Virus record (IMG/VR): IMGVR_UViG_3300017709_000049
Coordinates: 1-20,716 of that record
DNA from: a virus
Strand: one strand, 5' to 3'
DNA: 20,716 bases
The notes below the pieces were generated by a model. The model saw nothing but the letters and a program-made list of their open reading frames with translations, made no database searches and was not told the DNA's origin. The translations under genes and the position numbers were made by a program. This document shows, piece after piece, positions 8,576-16,658 of the stretch. Each line of letters begins with the position of its first letter. Positions within the stretch are counted from its first letter, which is position 1.

Positions 8576-9265
8576 TTATCTTACTACACCGTCTACATCT
8601 TGTGTAGCTGTTACGGCGAGTACTTCTTTTGAAATTTCAACGGGAATAGTTGCTCTAGCACCGCTGTCTCTACCTTCAATTACTAAGCTAGTTAATAAAG
8701 TAGTTGCAGTACCAAATAATGTTTGAGCATTTATTGCAGTTAAGCTTAAGGATTGACCAATTGCGGTTTCAGCAATTGCTGAATTAGAATACGGACGTAC
8801 TCTAGATGATTTACCTGCTTGACTTGTTGCTGTAAATCTAGATAATAATCTTCTGTCTGCAATAGTAAATATATATCCTCCTGGTTCTTTAAGGTTTGAT
8901 TGACCACTAAAATTAAGTGTAGTTGGGTTAACTACTGTGGTTGAACCTAAAGAAAGGGTAATTTTTGCTGTATTAGCCGTTACAACAGGCATAGCTGAAG
9001 TACCTCTAGGTAGAGTTACTAGTTTGCTTTTTAAAATCGCCTGATCATCGGGAATAGCTTCCAACATAGGAAGATTTTCAATTGCTTCACCTGCAAATGC
9101 CGAACCAGCTGAATGATTTTCATTATATAAGGTATAATCTATTTCATCGTCGCCTAAGGCAAATTGTGTGATTTTAAAAGAACCATCTTGTCTAGCAAGA
9201 GCTTCGCGGCCTTTTTTAGTAAGAACGGCGTCTACTATAATGTTTGTATTATCTAAATATCCCAT
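8576..9265 (-). CDS. Conserved phage structural protein (229 aa)
   Basis: The N-terminus is the conserved part: G-Y-L-D-N, then I-I-V-D-A-V-L-T-K-K-G-R-E-A-L-A, then G-S-F-K-I-T-Q-F-A-L-G-D-D-E-I-D-Y (residues 2-45). I recognise this pattern from structural proteins of large marine phages, where it precedes fibre-like genes; it has no established mechanism that I know of. The remainder is Ala/Thr/Ser-rich and beta-like (V-T-A-N-T-A-K-I-T-L, then a Ser/Ala-rich C-terminal half). It is the first gene after the longest gap in the window and lies 24 bases downstream of a candidate promoter motif, so it probably opens the fibre transcription unit with the 337-, 391- and 2057-residue genes. No Shine-Dalgarno; the ATG follows AAAACAAAATTA. 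Confidence 0.72.
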   Translation of the reverse strand: MGYLDNTNIIVDAVLTKKGREALARQDGSFKITQFALGDDEIDYTLYNENHSAGSAFAGEAIENLPMLEAIPDDQAILKSKLVTLPRGTSAMPVVTANTAKITLSLGSTTVVNPTTLNFSGQSNLKEPGGYIFTIADRRLLSRFTATSQAGKSSRVRPYSNSAIAETAIGQSLSLTAINAQTLFGTATTLLTSLVIEGRDSGARATIPVEISKEVLAVTATQDVDGVVR

Positions 9266-9280
9266 TAATTTTGTTTTTTT

Positions 9281-9289
9281 ATAAATATA
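9281..9289 (-). promoter_or_regulatory. Candidate phage promoter motif TATATTTAT (fibre unit)
   Basis: Read on the minus strand, TATATTTAT starts exactly 24 bases before the ATG of the 229-residue gene, followed by A-rich sequence. The same nine bases sit at the same distance before the 120-residue gene at 19360. This is the longest intergenic gap in the window (41 bases). The motif fits the TAnnTTT part of the Bacteroidota -7 element, but no matching TTG -33 box is visible. Here it lies within an AT-only 7-base inverted repeat with a 2-base loop. It could instead be part of an A-rich translation-start leader. Confidence 0.45.
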
Positions 9290-9306
9290 AAAGTTTTATG
9301 AAAATG

Positions 9307-10881
9307 TTATTTTAATTTTTTTCTAGAGTCATTTCTTACAGGTATAGTATCAACTCCTAATGGAATACCTGCTTTAGCAAGAAAATATATTAAGTTATCC
9401 TTTATATAGGGGTGTAAATTTTCGGGTATAACTACAAATCCTTTATCACCAACCCCATTTGGCAAATCTATATTTTTATTCATTTTTATAAGAACACTAG
9501 GTTTTGAATTATCATTTCTTGAAAACATTACAGATCCGGCATCTGCAAAGACAGAAGGCTTTTTAGATAAAAAGAGATCAGATGATATATAGTCCTGGGC
9601 TAAAGGATTTTTAAGAGTAATTGATATACCTGCTACGCTACTCATTTCACTTCCGGGAAATCTACTACGATCAATAACCCCAAATGTTGTGCTACCATTA
9701 TCAGCTATAGCACTACTAGGTATTATTTCTGCTGTAGACATTAGGGTAAAATCTTTTAATATAGGGACTGCTTGGTTGGGTGTATTTCCGGAAAAACTAC
9801 TAGATTCTTCTACTATAATAGCAGGTTGGGGAATATTAATAGGATATGTTGAAGTTGGCGTTCCTTGTGAAGTAGGATCTCCATCTGTAGTAGAACCAGT
9901 CATAGCTATGTTATCTATGGATCCACTTTTGATCATAGTAGCAAAATATTTATCTAATCCTCTATAATTTGGATTAGAGATCATGCTGCCTTCTCCTATA
10001 GTAAAAAATGTAAGTTCATTTGGAGCACCAGGACTACTACCTCCTCCTACTCCCCCTATTGAAGAAGGAATAGTTGGGTTAGCAGCGGGAGTTGGTGGGA
10101 AAATATTATTAAAAAAACCAAAATTTAACCCAATTTCGCTAATGTCATTATTAAGCAAAGAAGAAGGGTCAAAAGAACCCCAAATATCTCTCATTACATC
10201 AGATTTAAAAGCAAATATTTGAAATGGATAATTAAATTTGGTAAATTTTTTAGCGTTTCTGTTAAAAATTAATTCGTTGCTTGAAGAAACATGGGTTATA
10301 TTTGAACGATGTGTACCAAATTGATCACCATTTATACCAGAAGGAATTATGTGTGCTACCTTAACTAATTGTCCTTCGTTCCAAAATATGTTATACCTAT
10401 CCCTTAAATTATTCCTAACGGAAAAATCATTTAATACAAGTTTACAACTAGTACCTATATCAAAATCTTCCGTAAATGTGCGATAATATGCTTTTCTAGA
10501 ATCGAAGTTATCTTCAGTATCTTCTAATGATATTTTATCAAATGTATCGTCGTCATTTATAGTAAGGTAACTATTTAAACCTATATATGTAAAATTAGGA
10601 AAATGAGTTAAACTATTATCTTCAGTACCCTCATCAGTCATCCCAACTACAAAGTTACCTAAATAAATATTTCTAGAGTATTTTTGTGCTGCTGCTGTTT
10701 TACCACTAGTTATATCATTGGGTGATATCTTATTAAGAGTAATGGTTTGAGTTTTAACTCCTTCATATCTTGAACTTTTCCAAGCATCTGCACTATAATT
10801 AGAGTCATTTATTTCTACAGAATACTCATCACCCCCAACAGTAGTTGGATTAAATGTAGGTTTATTTGGTACGTTAGGCAT
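9307..10881 (-). CDS. Virion-associated protein of unknown function (524 aa)
   Basis: Not assigned to a family. The first 45 residues hold a segment W-K-S-S-R-Y-E-G-V-K that I associate with phage structural proteins. Residues about 60-230 are mixed and probably folded. Around 255-290 there is a Pro/Gly-rich linker (P-P-T-P-A-A-N-P, then G-G-V-G-G-G), and a Ser/Thr/Pro-rich stretch at about 330-370 suggests a second flexible region. The C-terminus (P-E-N-L-H-P-Y-I-K-D-N-L-I-Y-F-L-A-K-A-G) looks helical and ends basic. No signal peptide or membrane helix. It is the last gene of the baseplate block, six bases after the 1080-residue gene and before the fibre unit, so a role at the junction of baseplate and fibres is plausible but inferred. 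Confidence 0.65.
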   Translation of the reverse strand: MPNVPNKPTFNPTTVGGDEYSVEINDSNYSADAWKSSRYEGVKTQTITLNKISPNDITSGKTAAAQKYSRNIYLGNFVVGMTDEGTEDNSLTHFPNFTYIGLNSYLTINDDDTFDKISLEDTEDNFDSRKAYYRTFTEDFDIGTSCKLVLNDFSVRNNLRDRYNIFWNEGQLVKVAHIIPSGINGDQFGTHRSNITHVSSSNELIFNRNAKKFTKFNYPFQIFAFKSDVMRDIWGSFDPSSLLNNDISEIGLNFGFFNNIFPPTPAANPTIPSSIGGVGGGSSPGAPNELTFFTIGEGSMISNPNYRGLDKYFATMIKSGSIDNIAMTGSTTDGDPTSQGTPTSTYPINIPQPAIIVEESSSFSGNTPNQAVPILKDFTLMSTAEIIPSSAIADNGSTTFGVIDRSRFPGSEMSSVAGISITLKNPLAQDYISSDLFLSKKPSVFADAGSVMFSRNDNSKPSVLIKMNKNIDLPNGVGDKGFVVIPENLHPYIKDNLIYFLAKAGIPLGVDTIPVRNDSRKKLK

Positions 10882-10887
10882 ATTTTA

Positions 10888-13800
10888 TTAATTAAATGCT
10901 TTTCTAAAGTATTTTTTACTTAAAGCCCCATAAACAAGATTATTTTCAAATGACCCCTGGCTACCACTTAAAACTTCTTCAACATCAATTGTGGCTTCAT
11001 GTAATATATATTCACTACTCATTGTAGGAAAGGTTTCTGGTATCTGGAAATCTGGAAATGATACATTTGAAAAATCTGTATCTGTATAGTTGAATTTATT
11101 TCTTTCTAAATAATGGGGTTCTATTACTAATCCGGTTTTTAAATTTGCTTTAGCAGGGGCAAATTCTTCTATTATTTTAAATATAGTATGGTCAAAATAT
11201 TGTATAGTTTTTAAATAATCAAAGAAATTATATTTACTTTTAACTTTTTGGGTATATAAGTCTCTAGCTGATTTTAAATCAGGATAATCATTACTTGTTA
11301 AATGGCGGGGGTCTCCTATATAATCATCTAATCTGAACCCTCCTAAAGTATATATTATATCTTCATTAATTTCAAAAGTAGGTGAAAAGAATATTCCTAA
11401 ATTCGAAAGATCTTGGGGTTGACGATCTAAGGTAGAAGTTTCTGCCCTCACTTGTGGGGAAAGAATTTTATATCCTGGTACACTTCCACTATCGTATCTA
11501 ACTTTTTCGGAAACCATAGAAGAACCTACAGTATCAGGGGTAGAAATATGGTGATTATATGTAACTTCTTTATATTTGGTACCCTGAATCTGAGCTGTTA
11601 GTAATGTATTACTACCGTTGTTAGAATAATCAGAAAAATTATAGGGAGTTGAAGAAATACTTTCTGTTGCTATATTAGCACCTAACGGGTTATAATAATA
11701 TAATTCGTTATCGAAATATGAACTAGTAGTATTACCTGCAAATATGTTAGGATCTTTAGTGTGGAATTCTTTAGTTTGTGCGTTTAAAGTAGTAGTAAAT
11801 CCTTTAACATTATGGAGAATAAAATTAGATTTTTTATCTGCTAATGTAGTAGTAGATCTTCCTATAGACCAATTATAATTTGAAATGGTAGTTCTAGAGG
11901 ATGACGGTGCACTTTTAAAGGCTGGGTTAGTATTAAATGATGTTTCAAAAAATTCATTATCTACATACATGCCTGCGGTTATATCTAAACCACTTCCACC
12001 AGATTCCCTTAAGAAAAAGGTAATTGGGTTACCACTATATACGGGGAAGAAGGAACTTTCTTGGGTTATACTAGTACCATCATTAAATACTAATCTACCG
12101 GATTGTTCATATATAGAACTTGTTTGGATAGCAATAAATTCAGCACTATTAGAAGTTGAATCACCAAATATTACATTAAATTCATCTGTTTTATAGGGGT
12201 ATACCGTAAGAACAATAGTATCTACATTAGCAGGAAAGCCAAAACTAACTTGGGTTAATGATGAACCTGATATATTTAAGCCTCTAGATAATTTAGGGTA
12301 GTTAAATGTTCTAAATCCAGATTTATCAGATGAGGGCCCACCATATTCTTTTACATGGAGTATACTTTCAGGAATACCATAACAAGCTAATAAAGCTTTA
12401 ATACCACGTTCAGTACCTTTAGTCTTTAAAAGATAAGGAGCATTATGGTATAAACGTTTCCAAACTTCTTTTGTAATGTCACTTTTAGTAGAAACGGTAG
12501 CCGTTGGAGTACTTAAAACTAATACATTTCCGGTTTCTGTAATTATTACTTGGCCTGCTTCTGTAAGGATGGCTTCTACGCCTGTTAATAAATCATCTAA
12601 ATTATCTTCTCCAGTTCCATCGAATCCTATTAAATAATCAAATAGGTTAGTATTTTCAAATTGATCAAAAGCTGGAATACCTCTTTCTTTTAAAGCATTA
12701 AATACAAGATCTTTAGAAATACCCTCAGTTAAACTATTGTGAGCTATATTTTTATCTGTAATATTTTCAATATAAAGCCAAATATTATCAAAATATTGGC
12801 CTATCATATCAGTAAATGTTATAAATTGCTCATTCTCATTATTATCAATGATATATTGAGGGAGTGCATTTCTTAAAATATAAGGATTTTCATCATCAAA
12901 ATTAGAAGCACTTAATAATTGACCACCATAATAATCGCTTCCATCATTTGCAGACCCAAACCATGATAGTGCTTCAGAAGAAGTAGATGGGGCTATTATA
13001 TAGGGGACTTCATTATTTGATTTAGGCCAAGCATAATCATTTTTATCAAAATATAAAAATCTTTCATAATTATCAAAATTACTAACTACTTTTTTAATTA
13101 AAGATTGGTTATTTTCTTTTTCAATTTTTACTGCTTGAGAAGACTGGTTTAAAGAATCTAAGTATATACTTTTAGAAGCATATAGTTCAATTAATTCTAA
13201 TTTATATTTAAAATTTTCTAATCTTTCTTTAGCTGAACCAAAATGTATAAATTTTTCAAACGTGTATCCCGTATCTGTATTAGGATTGTCATATTCTACT
13301 GATACTGGAACACTAGCAGATAGGGCATTTAGTACATTTTGTAAGGAAGAGGTTTGTTCATATGATAATATATCATTAAAAGCTTTATAATTAGTTGGAA
13401 TACTTGAATTTAGACGTGTATCTATTCTTAAATTAGGACCTTTTAATTCAGTAGAAGAAATTGTAATTTCAGATGTCCCTAAGCTAATATTATAACTTAT
13501 AGGATTTGTAAGTTCTTCAATTATTCTAAATTGAGATTTTTCACTAAAAGTATTAGGTAAGGGTTCATAAAGTTTAATTAAAAAACTATTATTTTGGTCC
13601 TGTTCAGCTATAAAATTAACCCCAGTTAATACGGTATCATCGCCTAAATTTAGCGCAAAATCCTTGAAATACGCAATTCCCTCTTCAGTATCACCGAGTT
13701 CGGCGATAAATTGATTTGTCGCGGATATAAGCGGGGAAAGATTTTCATCGTCTATAATTTTAACTCTTAATTCAGTTCTACTAGGTGAAATAGTATTAAT

Positions 13801-14130
13801 ATAGAATAAATTTTCAAGAGTATTTGCAATTTTTTTTCTATGAAAGTTAACCCTTAATTCATATTCTCCTGTAGAATAGCCTAAATCTCTTAATGCTTTA
13901 TCAGGGTTAAAAGTAATTTCATTAAAAAATCCTTCATTATCATCTACATCAGGAATTTCATATTCTTCAAAATTATAAACAGTATCTAGTAAATTGCCAT
14001 TAAGGTCATAAATGTGCAATTCAACACAGTCCTCTGGTCTACCAAACTTGCGGACTAATTTTTTTTCGCTAAGAAGATTTTTATCTTCTGGGCGAATTTG
14101 TTCTAATATTTTTTTAGATTTTATAGCCAT
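10888..14130 (-). CDS. Large baseplate wedge protein, candidate gp7 equivalent (1080 aa)
   Basis: Probably a large wedge or baseplate subunit. Residues about 430-600 resemble the tail protein I (P2 gpI) family: a helical F-D-N-I-W-L-Y-I-E-N-I segment, L-F-D-Y-L-I-G-F, then V-W-K-R-L-Y-H-N-A-P-Y-L-L and K-G-T-E-R-G-I-K-A-L-L-A-C-Y-G-I-P, the characteristic turn into a Gly-Thr-Arg-Gly helix. Residues about 625-795 read as a concanavalin-A/laminin-G-like beta domain. Near 960-1005 is a conserved F-D-H-T-I-F-K-I-I-E-E-F-A-P-A segment followed by P-H-Y-L-E-R-N-K, which I recall from large-phage structural proteins. Length is close to T4 gp7 (1032 residues), and the gene lies downstream of the gp25- and gp6-like genes, as expected for a wedge component. 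The start is set by TAATG with the 188-residue gene. The gp7 equivalence is inference from size, place and the gpI-like segment. Confidence 0.68.
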   Translation of the reverse strand: MAIKSKKILEQIRPEDKNLLSEKKLVRKFGRPEDCVELHIYDLNGNLLDTVYNFEEYEIPDVDDNEGFFNEITFNPDKALRDLGYSTGEYELRVNFHRKKIANTLENLFYINTISPSRTELRVKIIDDENLSPLISATNQFIAELGDTEEGIAYFKDFALNLGDDTVLTGVNFIAEQDQNNSFLIKLYEPLPNTFSEKSQFRIIEELTNPISYNISLGTSEITISSTELKGPNLRIDTRLNSSIPTNYKAFNDILSYEQTSSLQNVLNALSASVPVSVEYDNPNTDTGYTFEKFIHFGSAKERLENFKYKLELIELYASKSIYLDSLNQSSQAVKIEKENNQSLIKKVVSNFDNYERFLYFDKNDYAWPKSNNEVPYIIAPSTSSEALSWFGSANDGSDYYGGQLLSASNFDDENPYILRNALPQYIIDNNENEQFITFTDMIGQYFDNIWLYIENITDKNIAHNSLTEGISKDLVFNALKERGIPAFDQFENTNLFDYLIGFDGTGEDNLDDLLTGVEAILTEAGQVIITETGNVLVLSTPTATVSTKSDITKEVWKRLYHNAPYLLKTKGTERGIKALLACYGIPESILHVKEYGGPSSDKSGFRTFNYPKLSRGLNISGSSLTQVSFGFPANVDTIVLTVYPYKTDEFNVIFGDSTSNSAEFIAIQTSSIYEQSGRLVFNDGTSITQESSFFPVYSGNPITFFLRESGGSGLDITAGMYVDNEFFETSFNTNPAFKSAPSSSRTTISNYNWSIGRSTTTLADKKSNFILHNVKGFTTTLNAQTKEFHTKDPNIFAGNTTSSYFDNELYYYNPLGANIATESISSTPYNFSDYSNNGSNTLLTAQIQGTKYKEVTYNHHISTPDTVGSSMVSEKVRYDSGSVPGYKILSPQVRAETSTLDRQPQDLSNLGIFFSPTFEINEDIIYTLGGFRLDDYIGDPRHLTSNDYPDLKSARDLYTQKVKSKYNFFDYLKTIQYFDHTIFKIIEEFAPAKANLKTGLVIEPHYLERNKFNYTDTDFSNVSFPDFQIPETFPTMSSEYILHEATIDVEEVLSGSQGSFENNLVYGALSKKYFRKAFN

Positions 14131-14696
14131 TATTCGTCAGATTCAATTTCATCAAGGACATCTTCAATTTTTTCTCGGGCACGTCTAATTTGATTATTAG
14201 TACCACTGATTGTTGTGGTATATATTACATCTCTTATAATAGTGGCATATAATTCATCCTCATTTAATTCGCTAGATTGGTCTATTAATTCTTTTACTAG
14301 CTCTAACTTAAATACTTTAGTTATAATTTTACCTGCTCTAGCTTTTCGGCTATTATTATTTATATCGTCCTCAGAAATGTTTAATTTTTCAAATATTTCA
14401 GTTTTAGATACTATTTTAGAATTTTTAATTTCGTCAGAATTTTCATCAGGTAAAATATCAACTAATAAATTACCTACAGCAATTTGTTCAAAGTTATCAA
14501 GAATATCTTCTACTTGATCTTTTCGCCTCCTAACACGATTAATTTCATTTTTAAATTCTTGTATTTCTACATTAATAGCATCAATCTCTGTTTGTTGTTC
14601 GGCAGTTAGTGCAATAGAAGTAGCTCCTGAATTAAGACCATTATTAGAACCTCTAGTGCTTTTAGAATCTGTATTTTTACCTGAATATCTAGCCAT
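14130..14696 (-). CDS. Coiled-coil baseplate-region protein, unknown (188 aa)
   Basis: A highly charged helical protein. An N-terminal disordered Ser/Asn/Gly tail (residues 1-30) precedes a strong heptad-like helix at 32-75 containing I-N-V-E-I-Q-E-F-K-N-E-I-N-R-V-R-R-R-K. Two more helical regions follow, at 95-150 and at 163-188, which ends very acidic. No enzyme motif, signal peptide or membrane segment. It overlaps its neighbours on both sides by TAATG (one shared base), so expression is tied to the 268- and 1080-residue proteins and it probably assembles with one of them. It may be a small wedge linker or an assembly chaperone; nothing in the sequence decides between these. Confidence 0.65.
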   Translation of the reverse strand: MARYSGKNTDSKSTRGSNNGLNSGATSIALTAEQQTEIDAINVEIQEFKNEINRVRRRKDQVEDILDNFEQIAVGNLLVDILPDENSDEIKNSKIVSKTEIFEKLNISEDDINNNSRKARAGKIITKVFKLELVKELIDQSSELNEDELYATIIRDVIYTTTISGTNNQIRRAREKIEDVLDEIESDE

Positions 14697-15502
14697 TATG
14701 CACTTGTTATTTGTTGTTTTCGTTTTCTAAGATCTTCTAATTTTTCTTGTAAAGTTCTAAGGTAATTTTCCTTTTCTATAAAATCTTTTTCTAATTCACT
14801 TCTGAATAAATCAAAATCACCATTATAATTATCCGGATTTAATGAAGTGTTAGAAGGATCTAAAGTTAATCTTAATTCAGATATTTCTGCTTCTGCCTCT
14901 GTTGGGTTCCAGGGATCATTAAAATTATTTGGAGTTAATGGTGGTCCAGAAGGAATATCATCTATTATAATATCTGGAAAAGCTGGAACTTTATATTTAT
15001 CAGCTTCACCATTATTATTTTTATATTCAAGTAGTCTTAAGAATGAATCTCTAATTTCGGGATCATTAAAACTAAAGATCCTTTTATATGCCTGATCCAT
15101 TAAAAATATTTGACCCCCCGATAATGAAGTATCAAAACGACGAATTAATGTTCCATTTCTAAATCGTGGGTGTTCTTTTACAGTTTCTACTTCGGCCGTT
15201 GGTTGAGAAGCGTCTAATAATTGTTTTTGAAGTTCTTCTATTGTAGACTGTAAATTTTCTATTTCATTGTCTTTTACATCATTACCAGGTGTAATGAGTT
15301 GGTTACTTTGTTGAACTAAAGATGAATGGCTAAATTCCCCGTTCTCTGGGATTTCTAAAAATAATTCGTTATATAGATTAAAAAAATCTTCTATAGTAAA
15401 GGTTTCCCTTGCACTAAATAGTTCAGAAAAATCTGTGTCGATTACTTCTTTATACTTATTGCTACTGTATATGTTTTTTCTTATAGAAATATTTTCTTTC
15501 AT
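14696..15502 (-). CDS. Helical baseplate-region protein with surface-type motif (268 aa)
   Basis: Three parts are visible. Residues 1-60 are mixed, with I-E-D-F-F-N-L-Y-N-E-L-F. Residues 75-100 form a short coiled coil. At about 112-155 a compact motif reads F-R-N-G-T-L-I-R-R, a gap, I-F-L-M-D-Q-A-Y-K-R-I-F-S-F; it resembles the G-x-L-[IV]-R..V-Y-L-I..G-x-K-R-x-I units in some bacterial surface and wall-associated proteins. A Pro/Asn-rich linker (about 165-200) leads to a C-terminal coiled coil (225-268) ending in L-R-K-R-K. It sits between the DNRLRE-like and 188-residue genes, overlapping both by TAATG. A baseplate component is the simplest reading, but the family is not known to me. Confidence 0.62.
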   Translation of the reverse strand: MKENISIRKNIYSSNKYKEVIDTDFSELFSARETFTIEDFFNLYNELFLEIPENGEFSHSSLVQQSNQLITPGNDVKDNEIENLQSTIEELQKQLLDASQPTAEVETVKEHPRFRNGTLIRRFDTSLSGGQIFLMDQAYKRIFSFNDPEIRDSFLRLLEYKNNNGEADKYKVPAFPDIIIDDIPSGPPLTPNNFNDPWNPTEAEAEISELRLTLDPSNTSLNPDNYNGDFDLFRSELEKDFIEKENYLRTLQEKLEDLRKRKQQITSA

Positions 15503-16656
15503 TATCTAGTGACTTTAAAATAACAATCGTCATCATATATATTTATACCATCATTGTTATCATGTCTAATTAATAAACGATAATACCTTTCGGGTTGCAA
15601 ACCTTGCATGTTTAATTTAAAATACATACCATCAGTATCTGCACTTAATTTTGTAAATTCTGTATCAAAAGGTATGATAACTTCTTTTGAAGTATAATCT
15701 TCAATACTGTAATATGATGTTGGGTTTAAATAATTTACTTTAAGAAAATCTGAAGAAGTTGTAAATGTTCTGTTAGGATATTGTTCCCTAACATTTAATC
15801 TTAAAATAGGCTCTTCTGATTGTTTGTATTCAGGTTTTAAATTATTAAAATTTAATTGAATCTTTCCACTATTTAATATATCATTACTACTAGTAACAGC
15901 ATCAGCATAGTCCGAATCATCCCATTTTATTGCTAATGTGGGTGAAAATATAGTATGAGTATCTACAGAAAAATATTTAATAGTTCCTTGATTAGAACCC
16001 GTTAAGGTAGTATCGTGTTCTCTTTTTATAATAAATCCATTATTAGGTATACCATCGGGGAGGGGGGCATGTAAAAACATACTTTTAGATACTTTTTGTA
16101 TTTGGTCAGTAATATTAAAATTTAAATCAAAGTTATTTACAATAGAAATTGATTGTGTAGATTCAAATCCTGATCCATAATACCAAGTTCCTCCCCCAAG
16201 TGTACTATCTATGTAACTTGCTGTGTTTGCTCCTGTAGAAATGTCAGACCAACTAGTTTTTATTGTCCCGTTGTCCTTATATAACCAAGAAGCACCATCA
16301 CTTACTACACCACTAAAATATGGGTGATCAATGTATCTTTGGCTACCATTATTCCATTCATCTACTAAAGGATATAATTCTATGTTTTGAGAAATGGGTA
16401 AGTTTTGAGTAAAATCCGTAGCATATAATTTTAAAGAAGCACTAAACTCGGTGGTATTTATTTTTTCAGAAAGGACATGTTTTATTTCTGAGTCTTTAAA
16501 TTTTAAAAGGATTCTAGAAGGGTAATAGTTACTATCATTATTTCCTTTTTCGGATAGTAATGATAGTGTTTCCATTTTACCCGTATTTAGATCTTTTCTA
16601 AGAGGGTGAGAATATATAGTTGTGTCCTTTTCAGGAAATAAAAAATGATATGCCAT
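15502..16656 (-). CDS. Structural protein with DNRLRE/CBM96-like features (384 aa)
   Basis: The layout follows DNRLRE/CBM96-type beta proteins. There is an opening D-T-T-I-Y-S segment, S-R-I-L-L-K-F near 47, A-S-L-K-L-Y-A-T-D, V-D-E-W in the middle, a G-G-G-T-W-Y-Y element near 150, then N-I-T-D-Q-I before N-G-F-I-I-K-R-E and a late P-T-L-A-I-K-W-D-D strand near 243. In bacteria such domains bind polysaccharide or decorate secreted enzymes. The remaining C-terminal 130 residues form a second beta-rich region ending in Y-Y-R-L-L-I-R-H-D-N. It lies two bases after the gp6-like gene. Position between gp6 and the putative gp7 suggests a wedge-attached protein, occupying the place where other T4-like phages carry further wedge subunits. 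The fold assignment rests on motif order and is moderately confident; glycan binding is inference. Confidence 0.66.
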   Translation of the reverse strand: MAYHFLFPEKDTTIYSHPLRKDLNTGKMETLSLLSEKGNNDSNYYPSRILLKFKDSEIKHVLSEKINTTEFSASLKLYATDFTQNLPISQNIELYPLVDEWNNGSQRYIDHPYFSGVVSDGASWLYKDNGTIKTSWSDISTGANTASYIDSTLGGGTWYYGSGFESTQSISIVNNFDLNFNITDQIQKVSKSMFLHAPLPDGIPNNGFIIKREHDTTLTGSNQGTIKYFSVDTHTIFSPTLAIKWDDSDYADAVTSSNDILNSGKIQLNFNNLKPEYKQSEEPILRLNVREQYPNRTFTTSSDFLKVNYLNPTSYYSIEDYTSKEVIIPFDTEFTKLSADTDGMYFKLNMQGLQPERYYRLLIRHDNNDGINIYDDDCYFKVTR

Positions 16657-16658
16657 GG

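Noticed and set aside
9280-9287. TATAAATA on the plus strand, an exact T4 late-promoter core.
   Set aside because: It points rightward, antisense to all genes here, and is simply the complement of the AT-rich motif region; the second site (19376-19384) lacks the exact TATAAATA.
9274-9290. An inverted repeat TTTTATA-TT-TATAAAA as a transcription terminator.
   Set aside because: The stem is entirely A/T and weak and has no GC core; it is better explained as part of a promoter-like AT tract.
16063-16076. Runs of six C or G (for example near 1485, 4542, 15113, 16071) as phase-variable tracts.
   Set aside because: They lie inside intact frames, are short, and occur at Pro or Gly codons; nothing suggests slippage control.
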